Notes: generated by a model from the letters alone, not told the origin. 64,000 nt of DNA from Chromatiales bacterium (GCA_027076325.1 JALTJZ010000005.1:100494-164493), one strand, 5' to 3'. Positions 17,508 to 27,424 are shown, numbered from the stretch's first letter. Numbers and translations: made by a program.

Positions 17508-20360
17508 TTAGTGCGGTTGTTTTTGCTGTCTGTTTTGCTCTATCTTTCGCACAACATACTTCTCCAGCTCAACCAGGAACAGAACAGAAGAGCAAAGCAG
17601 AAAAATCCGTAACCATATATTGAAATCAATGGCCGTAGTTCCAAATAAAGATTGCATCGGTGCAAGGTAGGTAAACCCTAACTGCAATATAACAAGCAGG
17701 CCAATGGCAATGAGCACATAACGGTTGCCGGTAAACCCTGTCCGGTTAAATACAGATTCTGTGATATAGCGCGAATTGAACAAATAAAATATTTCAAACA
17801 TCACCAGGGTATTTACAGCAACGGTGCGTGCATGTTCAATACTGGCACCTTGTTCCATTTCCCAAAAGAAAAAACCAAATGTGCCACCCATTAAAATAAC
17901 GGAAACAAATGCAACACGCCAAATAAGGTGATAGGTGAGTATCGGTTCACCGGCATCACGCGGCGGACGTCGCATCACATTCGGTTCGGGTGGCTCAAAT
18001 GCCAATGACAATGCAAGCGTAACCGCTGTGACCATGTTCACCCAAAGTATCTGTACCGGTGTTAGCGGTAGTTGCTGAAAACCGAATGCAATCGCAGCAA
18101 GAATTATCAGTGCCTGCCCACCATTGGTAGGCAAAATAAAAAGGATGGCCTTTTTAAGATTATCATAGACCGTGCGACCTTCTTCTACCGCATAGGTGAT
18201 GGAAGCAAAATTATCATCAGCCAGTACCATTTCGGCCGCTTCCTTGGCCGCCTCTGTGCCGTTGTGGCCCATGGCGGTACCCACATCGGCACGCTTTAAT
18301 GCCGGTGCATCGTTAACACCGTCACCGGTCATGGCCACCACCCGACCCTGTTCCTGCAATAATTTAACTAAAAGCAGCTTATGCTCTGGATTAACTCGCG
18401 CATACACGTCAACATTCAGTACACGCTGGCGTAGCTCCGTTTCGGTCATTGATTCAAGATCCTGGCCGGTGAGTGCTTCATCGGTATTGCTGAGTTTTAG
18501 TTGCCGGGCAATGGCAAGTGCAGTGGCACCGTGATCACCGGTAATCATTTTTACCCGAATACCGGCTCGGCCACAGGCTTGCACTGCTTCAATCGCTTCT
18601 TCACGTGGGGGATCGATTAAACCAAACAGACCCAGCAGCGTTAGATTATTTTCGACATCACTGAACGCCAGTTCGGTATTTTTATGATTAACCGACCTGG
18701 AAGCAATCGCCAGCACCCGCTGACCCTGGTGTGCCATTTCGTCAATTCGGTTTAGCCAGTATTGTTTGTCTAGCGGCTGTTCACCATCAAGCGTTCTCTG
18801 CTGAGTACACATTTCCAGGACGCGCTCCGGCGCGCCCTTTAAAAAGATAAAAGCATCACCGCTATGGCTATGGTGAAGCGTTGCCATAAAACGATGTTCT
18901 GATTCAAAAGGAATAAGATCCGTGCGCGGATAGCGTTTGCTTTCCGCTTCATTATCCAGCCCGGCCTTTAAACCGGAAACAAGTAATGCCCCTTCCATCG
19001 GGTCACCATGCACCCGCCATTCACCCTTTTCCTGTTCCAGTGAGGCATCATTGCAGAGCACCGCAGCACGCAGCACTTCCATCAGCAGGGGACGTTCCTC
19101 GGGTAAAACATCTCTGCCTGCCAGCGAGATCGCCCCGTGGGGATCGTAGCCAGTGCCGCCGAGTTTGAACAAGTTCTTTGCCGTCGCGATCGTGCGCACG
19201 GTCATTTCGTTGCGGGTTAACGTACCGGTTTTGTCTGAACAAATAACCGCGACCGCCCCCAGCGTCTCAACCGCAGGCAACCTGCGAATAATGGCATTAC
19301 GTCGCGCCATGCGCTGCACACCAATCGCCAGCGTAATGGTCATGATGGCGGGCAATCCTTCAGGGATAGCCGCAACCGCCAGACTGACTGCGGCAAGAAA
19401 CATATCCGCACTGGCGTAATCATGCACCAGTACACCAAAGGCAAAAGTAATAACCGCGATCCCTAGAATAGCCAGCGTAAGCCAACGACCAAACTGTGCC
19501 ATTTGGCGTAACAGCGGCGTGGTGACAGACTCCACTTCTGACACTAATGTGCTGATACGGCCAATTTCCGTTTGTGCGCCGGTCGCCACCACCACCCCGC
19601 TGCCCTGCCCATGACTCACCAGGGTGCCCGAATAGGCCATACAGCGTCGATCACCGATTACCACTTCCCGGGCAACCGGATCTGTGGTTTTTTCCACTGC
19701 CATCGACTCCCCTGTCAATGCCGACTCCTGAATTTGCAAGCCCTTACTCCGAAACAGACGCAAGTCTGCCGGCACCTTATCCCCTGATTGCAGTAAAACA
19801 ATATCACCGGGCACCAGGGCTTCAGCCTGAACCGTTATCTGCCTGCCCTCACGCAGCACCATTGCATTGGGGGAAAGCATTTGCCGTATTGCTTTCAGGG
19901 CATTTTCGGCCTTGCCCTCCTGCACAAAACCAATCAAAGCATTAAGAACAACCACCGCAAAAATAACACTGGCATCCACCCAGTGCTCTAATATAGCGGT
20001 CACCACACCGGCAACAACCAGTGCGTAGATCAGAACGTTATGGAATTGGTATAAAAACCGCTGTAGCGGACCACGCGTTCTTGCTTCAGGAAGTCGATTC
20101 GGCCCGTATTTGCTAAACCGGTTAGCTACTTCCTGTTTTGATAGTCCATCAGGTGCCGATCCGAGTGATTCAAATACAGCTTTAGTACTTTCACTATGCC
20201 AGCTTTCTGCTGCCGAAGCCGACTCAACTGAATGACTGTTCAGCTTTCTGAATGTTTTAATCGACTGACGTACCACCATTACAGCGATAACAAGAAAAAC
20301 CAGGGCGATTAACCACCCAATAGCAGCAATATCCAATATCCATGTAAGCACGTCATTCAT
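17508..20360 (-). CDS. P2-type cation-translocating ATPase
   Basis: A 950-residue P-type pump of the Ca2+/Na+ (P-II) group. An N-terminal membrane segment (about 8-32) not typical of the family precedes the cation ATPase N domain (WHSESTKAVFESLGS...). Visible motifs are ALTGESMAVEK in the actuator domain, AAIPEGLPA in the ion-binding TM4, and DKTGTLT with the phosphorylated Asp at residue 376. MITGDHGATA and GDGVNDAPALKRADVG lie in the P domain. PEGLPA favours Ca2+ or Na+/K+ over heavy metals. It lies near two cation/proton antiporters, so ion homeostasis is likely. Base composition appears more GC-rich than that of the flanking housekeeping genes. Confidence 0.92.
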   Translation of the reverse strand: MNDVLTWILDIAAIGWLIALVFLVIAVMVVRQSIKTFRKLNSHSVESASAAESWHSESTKAVFESLGSAPDGLSKQEVANRFSKYGPNRLPEARTRGPLQRFLYQFHNVLIYALVVAGVVTAILEHWVDASVIFAVVVLNALIGFVQEGKAENALKAIRQMLSPNAMVLREGRQITVQAEALVPGDIVLLQSGDKVPADLRLFRSKGLQIQESALTGESMAVEKTTDPVAREVVIGDRRCMAYSGTLVSHGQGSGVVVATGAQTEIGRISTLVSEVESVTTPLLRQMAQFGRWLTLAILGIAVITFAFGVLVHDYASADMFLAAVSLAVAAIPEGLPAIMTITLAIGVQRMARRNAIIRRLPAVETLGAVAVICSDKTGTLTRNEMTVRTIATAKNLFKLGGTGYDPHGAISLAGRDVLPEERPLLMEVLRAAVLCNDASLEQEKGEWRVHGDPMEGALLVSGLKAGLDNEAESKRYPRTDLIPFESEHRFMATLHHSHSGDAFIFLKGAPERVLEMCTQQRTLDGEQPLDKQYWLNRIDEMAHQGQRVLAIASRSVNHKNTELAFSDVENNLTLLGLFGLIDPPREEAIEAVQACGRAGIRVKMITGDHGATALAIARQLKLSNTDEALTGQDLESMTETELRQRVLNVDVYARVNPEHKLLLVKLLQEQGRVVAMTGDGVNDAPALKRADVGTAMGHNGTEAAKEAAEMVLADDNFASITYAVEEGRTVYDNLKKAILFILPTNGGQALIILAAIAFGFQQLPLTPVQILWVNMVTAVTLALSLAFEPPEPNVMRRPPRDAGEPILTYHLIWRVAFVSVILMGGTFGFFFWEMEQGASIEHARTVAVNTLVMFEIFYLFNSRYITESVFNRTGFTGNRYVLIAIGLLVILQLGFTYLAPMQSLFGTTAIDFNIWLRIFLLCSSVLFLVELEKYVVRKIEQNRQQKQPH

Positions 20361-20434
20361 CTGGGCACCTTTTGCTGGTATAACTTTTAATTAGGACAAC
20401 AAACTTGTCAATAAATCCCCCATCATTATTACGT

Positions 20435-20713
20435 TTAAACCTTTTTACTGATAAGCCAGTACGTTATCCCTAAAGCTAAAACAGCAGCGGCGATTGCTAG
20501 AATATCGCTGATACTTAACAGTAAAAACGGCGACTCTACAATACGTTGGTACAATACATGAACAACATCACCAATCCCCCAGACAATAACTGCAATCATT
20601 ATGACCGCCAGCACTTTTACGACTACCCGTATAATTTCATACGGATCTTCTGACTTATTTTCCAGTTCATGGCCCGGTTCATCCAAAAGAGCTTTTTCTT
20701 TTTCGTTGCTCAT
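20435..20713 (-). CDS. Small membrane protein of unknown function
   Basis: From the ATG at 20713, which has GAGG 8 nt upstream, this encodes 92 residues. The first 27 are acidic (EKEKALLDEPGHELENKSEDPYE can be seen in parts), followed by two hydrophobic segments (about 30-53 and 66-88) and a Lys-Lys-Val end. The overall pattern is loosely like PsiE-type small membrane proteins, but this is not secure. It is upstream of the P-type ATPase on the same strand (74 nt gap), so it may belong to that transcript. Confidence 0.6.
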   Translation of the reverse strand: MSNEKEKALLDEPGHELENKSEDPYEIIRVVVKVLAVIMIAVIVWGIGDVVHVLYQRIVESPFLLLSISDILAIAAAVLALGITYWLISKKV

Positions 20714-20990
20714 CGCCAATGCCTCGTTCAGTCTCAGTGATGCCTGGTTAGTAATTTATTCCTCCTTCTTTAAATAAATATAGTCCTAATTAGGAAATAA
20801 TATTCATCAAAAGAGTCAATCTGCTGTTCACATCTCTAACGACACGGTAAGATTATCGCCGTGACTGTTCTGAGGGTAGAACCGTTAGCAAATATGACCT
20901 GTTTCTTACTAATTAAGTACATTTTAACTCCATAACGGGGGAGGTTGGACTGAGGAATCTAGACCATGAATAAAATAAGGGATGAAGTCT

Positions 20991-22589
20991 ATGGAGTTTG
21001 AATGGATCTCTGTTGCATTGGGTGATGCTGTCTGGATTGTTCTGGCTTTTGCCATGGGGCTACTGGCAAAGTTAGTGGGTCTGCCACCTCTGGTTGGCTT
21101 TCTGGCAACGGGTTTTGTGCTCAATTATCTAGGCACCACCAGCGGTGAAATGCTACAAAAGCTGGCCGATCTGGGGATCACGCTGCTGTTGTTCACTGTT
21201 GGCCTGAAGCTCAACCCAAAAATCTTAATCAGGCCACAGGTGTGGTCTGTCACGATACTGCATAGCGCCATTGTTATTGCCTTGTTCAGCGCTGCTATTT
21301 TTGCAATGGCCTTGCTGGGGGTATCGCTGTTCGCCGGGCTGGATTTCAAAATTGCACTGTTACTGGCCTTTGCGCTAAGTTTTTCCAGTACTGTTTTTGT
21401 GGTTAAATCGCTGGAAGAAAAAGGCGAAATGAAATCCCTGCATGGCCGAATTGCCGTCGGTATTCTGGTAATGCAAGATCTGGCTGCGGTTGTCTTTCTC
21501 GCTGCCTCTACCGGCAAACTCCCATCGCTGTGGGCACTGTTGCTATTTTTGCTTATCCCGCTGCGTCCCCTGTTTCACTATTTATTACAAAGAACCGGAC
21601 ACGGTGAACTGCTTATTCTTTATGGCATGGTACTGGCTTTAGGTGGGGCGGAACTCTTTGAGCTTGGCGGTGTAAAAGGTGATTTGGGGGCTCTCATTAT
21701 GGGCGTGCTGATATCTACCCATCCTAAATCGACAGAAATTGCCAAATCCATGCTTGGCTTTAAGGACTTGTTTTTAGTAGGATTTTTCCTTTCCATCGGT
21801 ATGTTAGGCAAACTTTCAGCTGAAGCCTTAATTATCGGCTTACTGCTTGCTCCCTTTATTCTGCTTAAATCCGCACTTTTTTTTATACTCATGACCCGCT
21901 TCAAATTACGGGCACGAACATCGCTGCTGGCAACCATAAACCTGACTAACTACAGTGAATTTGGCCTGATCGTGGTTGCCATTGCCGTAACCAACGGCTG
22001 GGTAGACGCACAATGGCTGGTTATTATTGCGATTGCACTTTCCCTTTCTTTTGTTATTGCATCACCACTCAGTAGCCTTGATGACAAAATCTATAGCCGA
22101 TATAGAAAACTCTGGATGAAATTTCAGCGCAAACAAAGGCTACCCGATGATACTCTGCTCGACACCCTCGGTGCGACCATTGCTGTTTTCGGTATGGGGC
22201 GAGTCGGCACGGGTGCTTATGACAGAATGCGCGAACTCCACGGTGATACTGTTGTTGGCATCGACTTTGATGCCGAGCGCATCAAAAAACATCAACAACT
22301 CGGGCGTAATGCCTTGCACGGCGATCCCAGCGATGCTGATTTCTGGGATAAAATAGAGCGAGACCATAGCATTGAACTTGTTATGCTGGCGCTACCTAAT
22401 CTTGAAGCAAATCTGGATGCACTGGGACAGTTGCGTGTAATATCTTACACAGGTCGTGTTGCTGCAACCGCAAGATTTCCTGATGAGGTTAAAATATTGC
22501 AGCAAACAGGGGCAACGGCTGTCTTTAATATTTACACTGAAGCGGGTACCGGCTTTGCCGATCACGTTGAGGCTCAAAACCCGATATGA
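20991..22589 (+). CDS. CPA2-family monovalent cation:proton antiporter with RCK domain (KefB/YbaL-like)
   Basis: A membrane antiporter with about 12 hydrophobic segments covering residues 1-370, including the conserved GDLGALIMGVLIS region, followed by a TrkA-N (RCK) domain. In that domain, ATIAVFGMGRVGTGAYD is the nucleotide-binding GxGxxG strand. The start at 20991 is preferred to the ATG at 20982, because AAGGGA lies 7 nt upstream of the second codon choice and directly abuts the first. It lacks the C-terminal extension of KefC. It is followed by nhaA after 71 nt on the same strand, and the P-type ATPase is divergent, giving a local ion-transport cluster. Confidence 0.88.
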   Translation: MEFEWISVALGDAVWIVLAFAMGLLAKLVGLPPLVGFLATGFVLNYLGTTSGEMLQKLADLGITLLLFTVGLKLNPKILIRPQVWSVTILHSAIVIALFSAAIFAMALLGVSLFAGLDFKIALLLAFALSFSSTVFVVKSLEEKGEMKSLHGRIAVGILVMQDLAAVVFLAASTGKLPSLWALLLFLLIPLRPLFHYLLQRTGHGELLILYGMVLALGGAELFELGGVKGDLGALIMGVLISTHPKSTEIAKSMLGFKDLFLVGFFLSIGMLGKLSAEALIIGLLLAPFILLKSALFFILMTRFKLRARTSLLATINLTNYSEFGLIVVAIAVTNGWVDAQWLVIIAIALSLSFVIASPLSSLDDKIYSRYRKLWMKFQRKQRLPDDTLLDTLGATIAVFGMGRVGTGAYDRMRELHGDTVVGIDFDAERIKKHQQLGRNALHGDPSDADFWDKIERDHSIELVMLALPNLEANLDALGQLRVISYTGRVAATARFPDEVKILQQTGATAVFNIYTEAGTGFADHVEAQNPI

Positions 22590-22660
22590 TGCAAACAATA
22601 ACACAAGAATTAACGACTGGCCTGTGCCCAGCCGGTAACTTTTTCACTTAGAGGTATTTT

Positions 22661-24013
22661 ATGGAGAATCCAATCGGAAAAGAACATATCGCACCATGGG
22701 AAAAGGCTTTTGACCGAATATTAAGCCCACTGGACGAATTTATTCACCGTCAGACCACCAGTGGCGTGATGCTAATGCTGTGCGCGGTGGCGGCACTTTA
22801 TATCGCCAACAGCCAGTGGAGTGACGCTTATTATCGCTTGTTAAATACCTACTTTACCATTGGTATACCTCAATTCCAGTTATCCAAGTCATTGCATCAC
22901 TGGATTAATGATGGACTTATGGCAATCTTCTTTTTTGTCATTGGGCTGGAACTCAAACGTGAAATTCTGGTGGGGGAGCTGGCGGATATCAAGCAGGCCA
23001 TGCTGCCCATTGTTGCCGCAACAGGCGGTATGCTGGTGCCAGTGCTTATTTATGTCAGCTTTAACCCCGAAGGACACACCTTGCATGGCTGGGGAATCCC
23101 GATGGCAACCGACATTGCCTTTGCACTGGGCGCACTGGCATTACTGGGCAAACGGGTACCAACAAGCCTGCTGACCTTTCTGGTGGCACTGGCCATTGTC
23201 GACGATATCGGTGCAGTTATGGTTATCGCGCTTTTTTATACAGAAACGCTTAACCTTAATGCACTGGCAATCGTCGTTGTGGTATTACTTTTACTGGTCG
23301 CTTTAAACTTTGGCGGCATACGTCGTTCATTACCTTACCTGCTGCTAGGCCTCATACTCTGGATAGCGATGCTAAAAAGTGGCGTCCATGCAACGCTGGC
23401 CGGTATTCTCCTGGCTTTCACTATCCCCATGCGCCCAAAGTATGATCCAGGGCGTTTTCTAATCCATATTAATGAAATGGTTGGCCAGATTAAGCAGGCC
23501 TACAAGCGCGAAGAAAATATCATTATCAATGATGAGCTCCGCTCCCGCGTGCGAGCACTGGGTGAAGGGGTACAACTGGTACAGGCACCGGCTCAGGTGC
23601 TGGAACGTAGGCTGCATTTACCCTCGGCTTACATTGTTATCCCCATCTTTTCTTTAGCCAATGCGGGTATACCGGTCGACTGGTCTTCTTTTGGCGATAT
23701 TCTCACCCATCCGGTTTCGCAAGGCATTGTAGGTGGCCTGGTCATTGGCAAGCTCGTTGGCATTGCCGGCTTTTCATGGATTGCCGTCAAGCTGGGCTTT
23801 ACCACCCTGCCTAAAGGGATCAACTTCAAGCATATTATCGGTGCATCATTAATGGGGGGCATTGGCTTTACCATGTCAATATTTATTGCCGAGCTGGGCT
23901 TTAGCGGCCAGCCTGAAAATTTATTGATGGCTAAATCCGGCATCCTGATGGCATCGGCTGTTGCCGGTATTTCGGGTTTTCTGTGGTTGTTTTTTACTGC
24001 CGAGAAAAAATAG
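22661..24013 (+). CDS. nhaA: NhaA, Na+/H+ antiporter
   Basis: NhaA exchanges internal Na+ (or Li+) for external protons and is central to alkaline and salt tolerance. The 450-residue product is longer than E. coli NhaA (388), mainly through an insertion of about 45 residues with a KREENIIINDELRSR segment in the middle cytoplasmic loop. The transport-site Asp pair is present in LAIVDDIGAVMVIALFYT, as are FFFVIGLELKRE and GGIGFTMSIFIAEL. The ATG is preceded by GAGG. It converges with tsaE on the opposite strand. Confidence 0.95.
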   Translation: MENPIGKEHIAPWEKAFDRILSPLDEFIHRQTTSGVMLMLCAVAALYIANSQWSDAYYRLLNTYFTIGIPQFQLSKSLHHWINDGLMAIFFFVIGLELKREILVGELADIKQAMLPIVAATGGMLVPVLIYVSFNPEGHTLHGWGIPMATDIAFALGALALLGKRVPTSLLTFLVALAIVDDIGAVMVIALFYTETLNLNALAIVVVVLLLLVALNFGGIRRSLPYLLLGLILWIAMLKSGVHATLAGILLAFTIPMRPKYDPGRFLIHINEMVGQIKQAYKREENIIINDELRSRVRALGEGVQLVQAPAQVLERRLHLPSAYIVIPIFSLANAGIPVDWSSFGDILTHPVSQGIVGGLVIGKLVGIAGFSWIAVKLGFTTLPKGINFKHIIGASLMGGIGFTMSIFIAELGFSGQPENLLMAKSGILMASAVAGISGFLWLFFTAEKK

Positions 24014-24048
24014 CCATCAGCCAGGTGGGGCTGGCCAAAGGCAATCCC

Positions 24049-24513
24049 CTAACCTGTCTGCATACCAGCCAGAATAAGTTCACCACGTTGGCTGGTTGCA
24101 GACAAAGCAAACCGCCGACCTTGCCCTGAGTAGTCTATTTTTAGCCACAGATCCATCTGGGGCAGCCAGCCTTCGCCCTGCTCGGGCCATTCAATCAGGT
24201 TAATGCACTTTTCGTTAAACATTTCATGCGCACCAATCAGCTCCAGCTCTTCCGGGTCAGCTAGCCGGTATAAATCAAAATGATAAATCGTGAGTTCACC
24301 TATCTGATAAGGCTCTAAAATGGTATAGGTTGGGCTTTTCACCTTGCCCTGATGACCCAGTGCCTGCAAAAAACCGCGCGCAAATGTCGTTTTGCCTGCA
24401 CCCAGCTCGCCTTGCAAGGCAATAAAACAGGGGGCGCTAACAGCCATAGCAAGCTTTGCGGCAAAGGCCTCCGTTTGTTCGGCCGAGTTTAAAACGCTAT
24501 CAAGTTGTAACAT
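24049..24513 (-). CDS. tsaE: TsaE, tRNA t6A37 biosynthesis ATPase
   Basis: TsaE is the ATPase needed with TsaB and TsaD to make N6-threonylcarbamoyladenosine at position 37 of ANN-decoding tRNAs. The 154-residue product has the Walker A motif GELGAGKTTFARGFLQ near residue 37, the SPTYTILEPY stretch and the HFDLYRLADPEELELIG motif with the catalytic Asp/His region, then NLIEWPEQGEGWLP. It follows nnr by 8 nt on the same strand. In E. coli the next gene would be amiB; here amiB is about 11.6 kb further along the same strand. Confidence 0.95.
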   Translation of the reverse strand: MLQLDSVLNSAEQTEAFAAKLAMAVSAPCFIALQGELGAGKTTFARGFLQALGHQGKVKSPTYTILEPYQIGELTIYHFDLYRLADPEELELIGAHEMFNEKCINLIEWPEQGEGWLPQMDLWLKIDYSGQGRRFALSATSQRGELILAGMQTG

Positions 24514-24521
24514 GAGTAAAT

Positions 24522-26024
24522 TTAAAGTTTAGGGTTAACAAGGCGCCGGATCCAGCTCATTAAATCGGAGGCAAGCATACCGCGTTCACCCACCACTTTT
24601 GCCGCTTCATCACCCGCTTTGCTGTGTATTACCACACCCAGCTCGGTGGCTTGTTGATTGGATAAGCCCTGTGCAATCAAGCCGCTAATAATACCAGTGA
24701 GCACATCGCCCATACCACCACTTGCCATACCCGGGTTACCGTATGGGCAGACACGCGGCAAACCTTGCTGTGATTTAATCAGCGAGCCTAATCCTTTTAA
24801 TACCGCAATACCGCCAAATTGTTTACTTATCTCATCGACACTTTTAAAGCGGTCTCGCTGAATTTCGGCAGTGGACAAACCGAGTAAGCGCCCTGCTTCA
24901 CCGGGGTGGGGCGTGAGTATCCAGTTATCATATTGCTGGTTTGATTCAGCCAGCAAATTCAGTGCATCGGCATCGACCACCATCGGCAACCCGGACTCCA
25001 TCGCTATAACCAATAAGTCCTGCGCCCATTTAGACTGCCCCAAACCCGGCCCAATACCCACAACCGAAGCTAACGATAATAGTGGCTGAATTTCTTCGGC
25101 ATGGCTCACCCCATAGCAAAGCAGTTCAGGGCGAGTCACATTTAATGACATCGCATGTTCAGGGTGGGTCACAATGGTTATCCGCCCGGCACCCACTCGT
25201 GCCGCCGCTTCAGCGGCCAAACGAATCGCACCCGGCATACCCGGCGCGCCACCGATTAATACCACATGCCCAAAGTCGCCTTTGTGCGCATTGCGTAACC
25301 GTTTAGGTAAAAGCTGACTCAAATTGGTATAATCCAGACGATAACCCGCCGGGCTACACATATCATAAAGCGCTTTAGGTAATTTTAAATCACTGAATAA
25401 CACCTCACCACTGTACTCGGGGCCATCACCGGTAATCAGCCCCTGCTTTAAGCCAATATAGGTCAGTGTTTTTGTTGCCTTCACCGCAACGCCCTGCGCT
25501 ACACCGGTGTCGGCATTTAACCCCGAAGGGATGTCAATTGAGAACACCGGTTTTGTTTGTGCATTCAATGCTTTAATGGCAATCGCATAGTTACCCTCAA
25601 TGTTACCGCGCACACCGGTACCGAGCATGGCATCAATGACAAGATCATAATCCTCATCACCCAGCGCTTCTGTAAATGTTTCCGGAGTAATGCCACTGCC
25701 CAGCAAACGTTGTTGTGCGGCCAGGGCATCGCCTTGCAACTTGTTCTCATCACCCACTTGCACGACCCGAACAGCAAATTCCTGTTCATGCGCTAACCGC
25801 GCAACGACAAAACCATCACCCGCATTATTACCGGTACCACATAAAACCAGTAAGCGTTTGCAATCAGGCCATTTTGCAAGAATAAACTGAAAAGCTGCTT
25901 CACCCGCACGTTCAATCAGGACATTGCCTGATATATGAAAGGCTTCCATCGCATAGCGATCCAGCTCTTTTACCTGTGCGGCTGTATAGATACTTTGAGA
26001 TAATGGTTCCATACCCTGTATCAT
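24522..26024 (-). CDS. nnr: Nnr, bifunctional NAD(P)HX epimerase/dehydratase
   Basis: Repairs hydrated NADH and NADPH. The N-terminal YjeF_N epimerase domain (about residues 1-215) contains GTGNNAGDGFVVARLA. The C-terminal ADP-dependent dehydratase domain (about 225-500) has GDFGHVVLIGGAPGMPGA, DADALN, TPHPGEAGRLLG and the GGMGDVLTGIISG phosphate-binding segment. In-frame starts exist at 26054, 26024 and 26012; the first would run to within 7 nt of queG, so 26024 or 26012 is more plausible. It is divergent from queG, the same arrangement as yjeF/yjeS in E. coli. Confidence 0.93.
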   Translation of the reverse strand: MIQGMEPLSQSIYTAAQVKELDRYAMEAFHISGNVLIERAGEAAFQFILAKWPDCKRLLVLCGTGNNAGDGFVVARLAHEQEFAVRVVQVGDENKLQGDALAAQQRLLGSGITPETFTEALGDEDYDLVIDAMLGTGVRGNIEGNYAIAIKALNAQTKPVFSIDIPSGLNADTGVAQGVAVKATKTLTYIGLKQGLITGDGPEYSGEVLFSDLKLPKALYDMCSPAGYRLDYTNLSQLLPKRLRNAHKGDFGHVVLIGGAPGMPGAIRLAAEAAARVGAGRITIVTHPEHAMSLNVTRPELLCYGVSHAEEIQPLLSLASVVGIGPGLGQSKWAQDLLVIAMESGLPMVVDADALNLLAESNQQYDNWILTPHPGEAGRLLGLSTAEIQRDRFKSVDEISKQFGGIAVLKGLGSLIKSQQGLPRVCPYGNPGMASGGMGDVLTGIISGLIAQGLSNQQATELGVVIHSKAGDEAAKVVGERGMLASDLMSWIRRLVNPKL

Positions 26025-26060
26025 AGCCGCTGTCCGTTTAAAAAAACATCCCATAAAAAT

Positions 26061-27155
26061 ATGCCCACATCCTCGACACCCACATTAGACCCACAACAGC
26101 TAAAAACGCTGGCAACCGATATTAAAAACTGGGGCAACGAGCTGGGCTTCCAGCATGTAGGCATCAGCGATACCGAACTATCAAAAGCAGAAGCAACTTT
26201 ATTAAACTGGCTGGATCAGGGCTACCATGGTGACATGGAATGGATGGCTCGGCATGGCAGCAAGCGCAGCCGTCCACAAGAGCTTGTGCCAGGCACCCTC
26301 CGCGTTATCAGTGTGCGTCTGGATTATTTACCCGAACCTGCACAAGACTGCATAGATTTACTAACGCAACCCACTCTAGCCTATATTTCACGTTATGCCT
26401 TAGGCCGCGATTACCACAAACTATTGCGCAAACGTTTACAGCAACTTGCAAATAAAATTCTAACCGTTACCGGTGAATTGGGTTTTCGTGTTTTTGTTGA
26501 CAGCGCTCCCGTGCTTGAAAAAGCCATTGCCGAAAAAGCGGGGCTGGGCTGGATAGGCAAACACACCAACCTTTTACAAAAACAAACCGGTTCCTGGTTT
26601 TTTCTTGGAGAACTTTATATTGGTTTGCCTTTACCGGTTGATGTTCCGGCGCAAAATCATTGTGGCACTTGCACAAGCTGTTTAGATGTTTGCCCAACCA
26701 ATGCTTTTATTGCACCGTACAAGCTCGATGCCCGAAAATGTATTTCGTATTTAACCATCGAAAATAAAGGTGCAATTCCAGAAGAATTTCGTGCGCAAAT
26801 GGGTAACCGCATTTATGGCTGTGACGACTGCCAGTTATTCTGCCCCTGGAACCGTTTTGCAGAACAAACAGGCGAAAAAGATTTTAAACCTCGCCACAAT
26901 CTGAACAATATTGAACTACTGCATTTATTTAACTGGAGTGAAAAAGAATTTCTAGACAATTTACAGGGCAGTGCCATTCGCCGTATTGGCTACGATGCCT
27001 GGTTAAGAAATATTGCAGTTGCCTTAGGTAATGCGTTAGCCGCCAACCCAAATAACCTGGAAATAAAACAGGCACTATCTACTCGGCTCAACACCGTGTC
27101 GGATCTAGTGCGTGAACATATTCAGTGGGCACTCGATATTCAACCAACAAATTAA
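26061..27155 (+). CDS. queG: QueG, epoxyqueuosine reductase
   Basis: QueG is a cobalamin- and Fe-S-dependent enzyme that reduces epoxyqueuosine to queuosine in the wobble base of GUN-anticodon tRNAs. The 364-residue protein has the DUF1730 domain, with the YHGDMEWM segment and DSAPVLEKAIAEKAGLGWIG. Two [4Fe-4S] ferredoxin-like motifs follow: CGTCTSCLDVCPTNAF and CDDCQLFCPWN. A HEAT-like C-terminus ends the protein. Its stop overlaps by 4 nt the stop of a small gene on the other strand. The promoter must lie inside the 5' part of nnr or its leader, since the divergent gap is tiny. Confidence 0.95.
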   Translation: MPTSSTPTLDPQQLKTLATDIKNWGNELGFQHVGISDTELSKAEATLLNWLDQGYHGDMEWMARHGSKRSRPQELVPGTLRVISVRLDYLPEPAQDCIDLLTQPTLAYISRYALGRDYHKLLRKRLQQLANKILTVTGELGFRVFVDSAPVLEKAIAEKAGLGWIGKHTNLLQKQTGSWFFLGELYIGLPLPVDVPAQNHCGTCTSCLDVCPTNAFIAPYKLDARKCISYLTIENKGAIPEEFRAQMGNRIYGCDDCQLFCPWNRFAEQTGEKDFKPRHNLNNIELLHLFNWSEKEFLDNLQGSAIRRIGYDAWLRNIAVALGNALAANPNNLEIKQALSTRLNTVSDLVREHIQWALDIQPTN

Positions 27156-27334
27156 GCCGATACATTAATCCCGCCTGTCCCTTCGCGGCTTACGTCTGTA
27201 CTGCTCCCGCTATCGGCTTCTTTTGCCTTTTCCGAACCCACGGCTTTTAATACCTCATTGGCCGCTTTGCTTGCATTGTTTACACCGGTTTGCAATTGTA
27301 AAAAAGCGGAATCGAAAGATGAATCAATTTTCAT
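27152..27334 (-). CDS. Small hypothetical protein, helical N-terminus and Ser/Gly-rich tail
   Basis: A 60-residue protein on the minus strand. The ATG at 27334 has AAAGGG about 6 nt upstream, and an AT-rich TTATAA stretch sits just before that. Residues 1-32 form an amphipathic helix with Asn/Ala/Leu heptad spacing (GVNNASKAANEVLK), resembling the N-terminal helix of flagellar rod/hook proteins. Residues 33-60 are polar and Gly/Ser rich. Short proteins with this helix occur in many motile gammaproteobacteria, but I cannot assign a function. It overlaps the queG stop by 4 nt, tail to tail. Confidence 0.55.
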   Translation of the reverse strand: MKIDSSFDSAFLQLQTGVNNASKAANEVLKAVGSEKAKEADSGSSTDVSREGTGGINVSA

Positions 27335-27424
27335 AATATTACCCTTTATAATAGCTTGCTATCGCATTGATAAAGCTGCAACAATTATGCCTGATGACTC
27401 ATAACCGGTAACAGCATAGAAAAC

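Noticed and set aside
24014-24048. Hairpin CAGCC...GGCTG between nhaA and tsaE
   Set aside because: Five base pairs with no T run; too weak to call a terminator.
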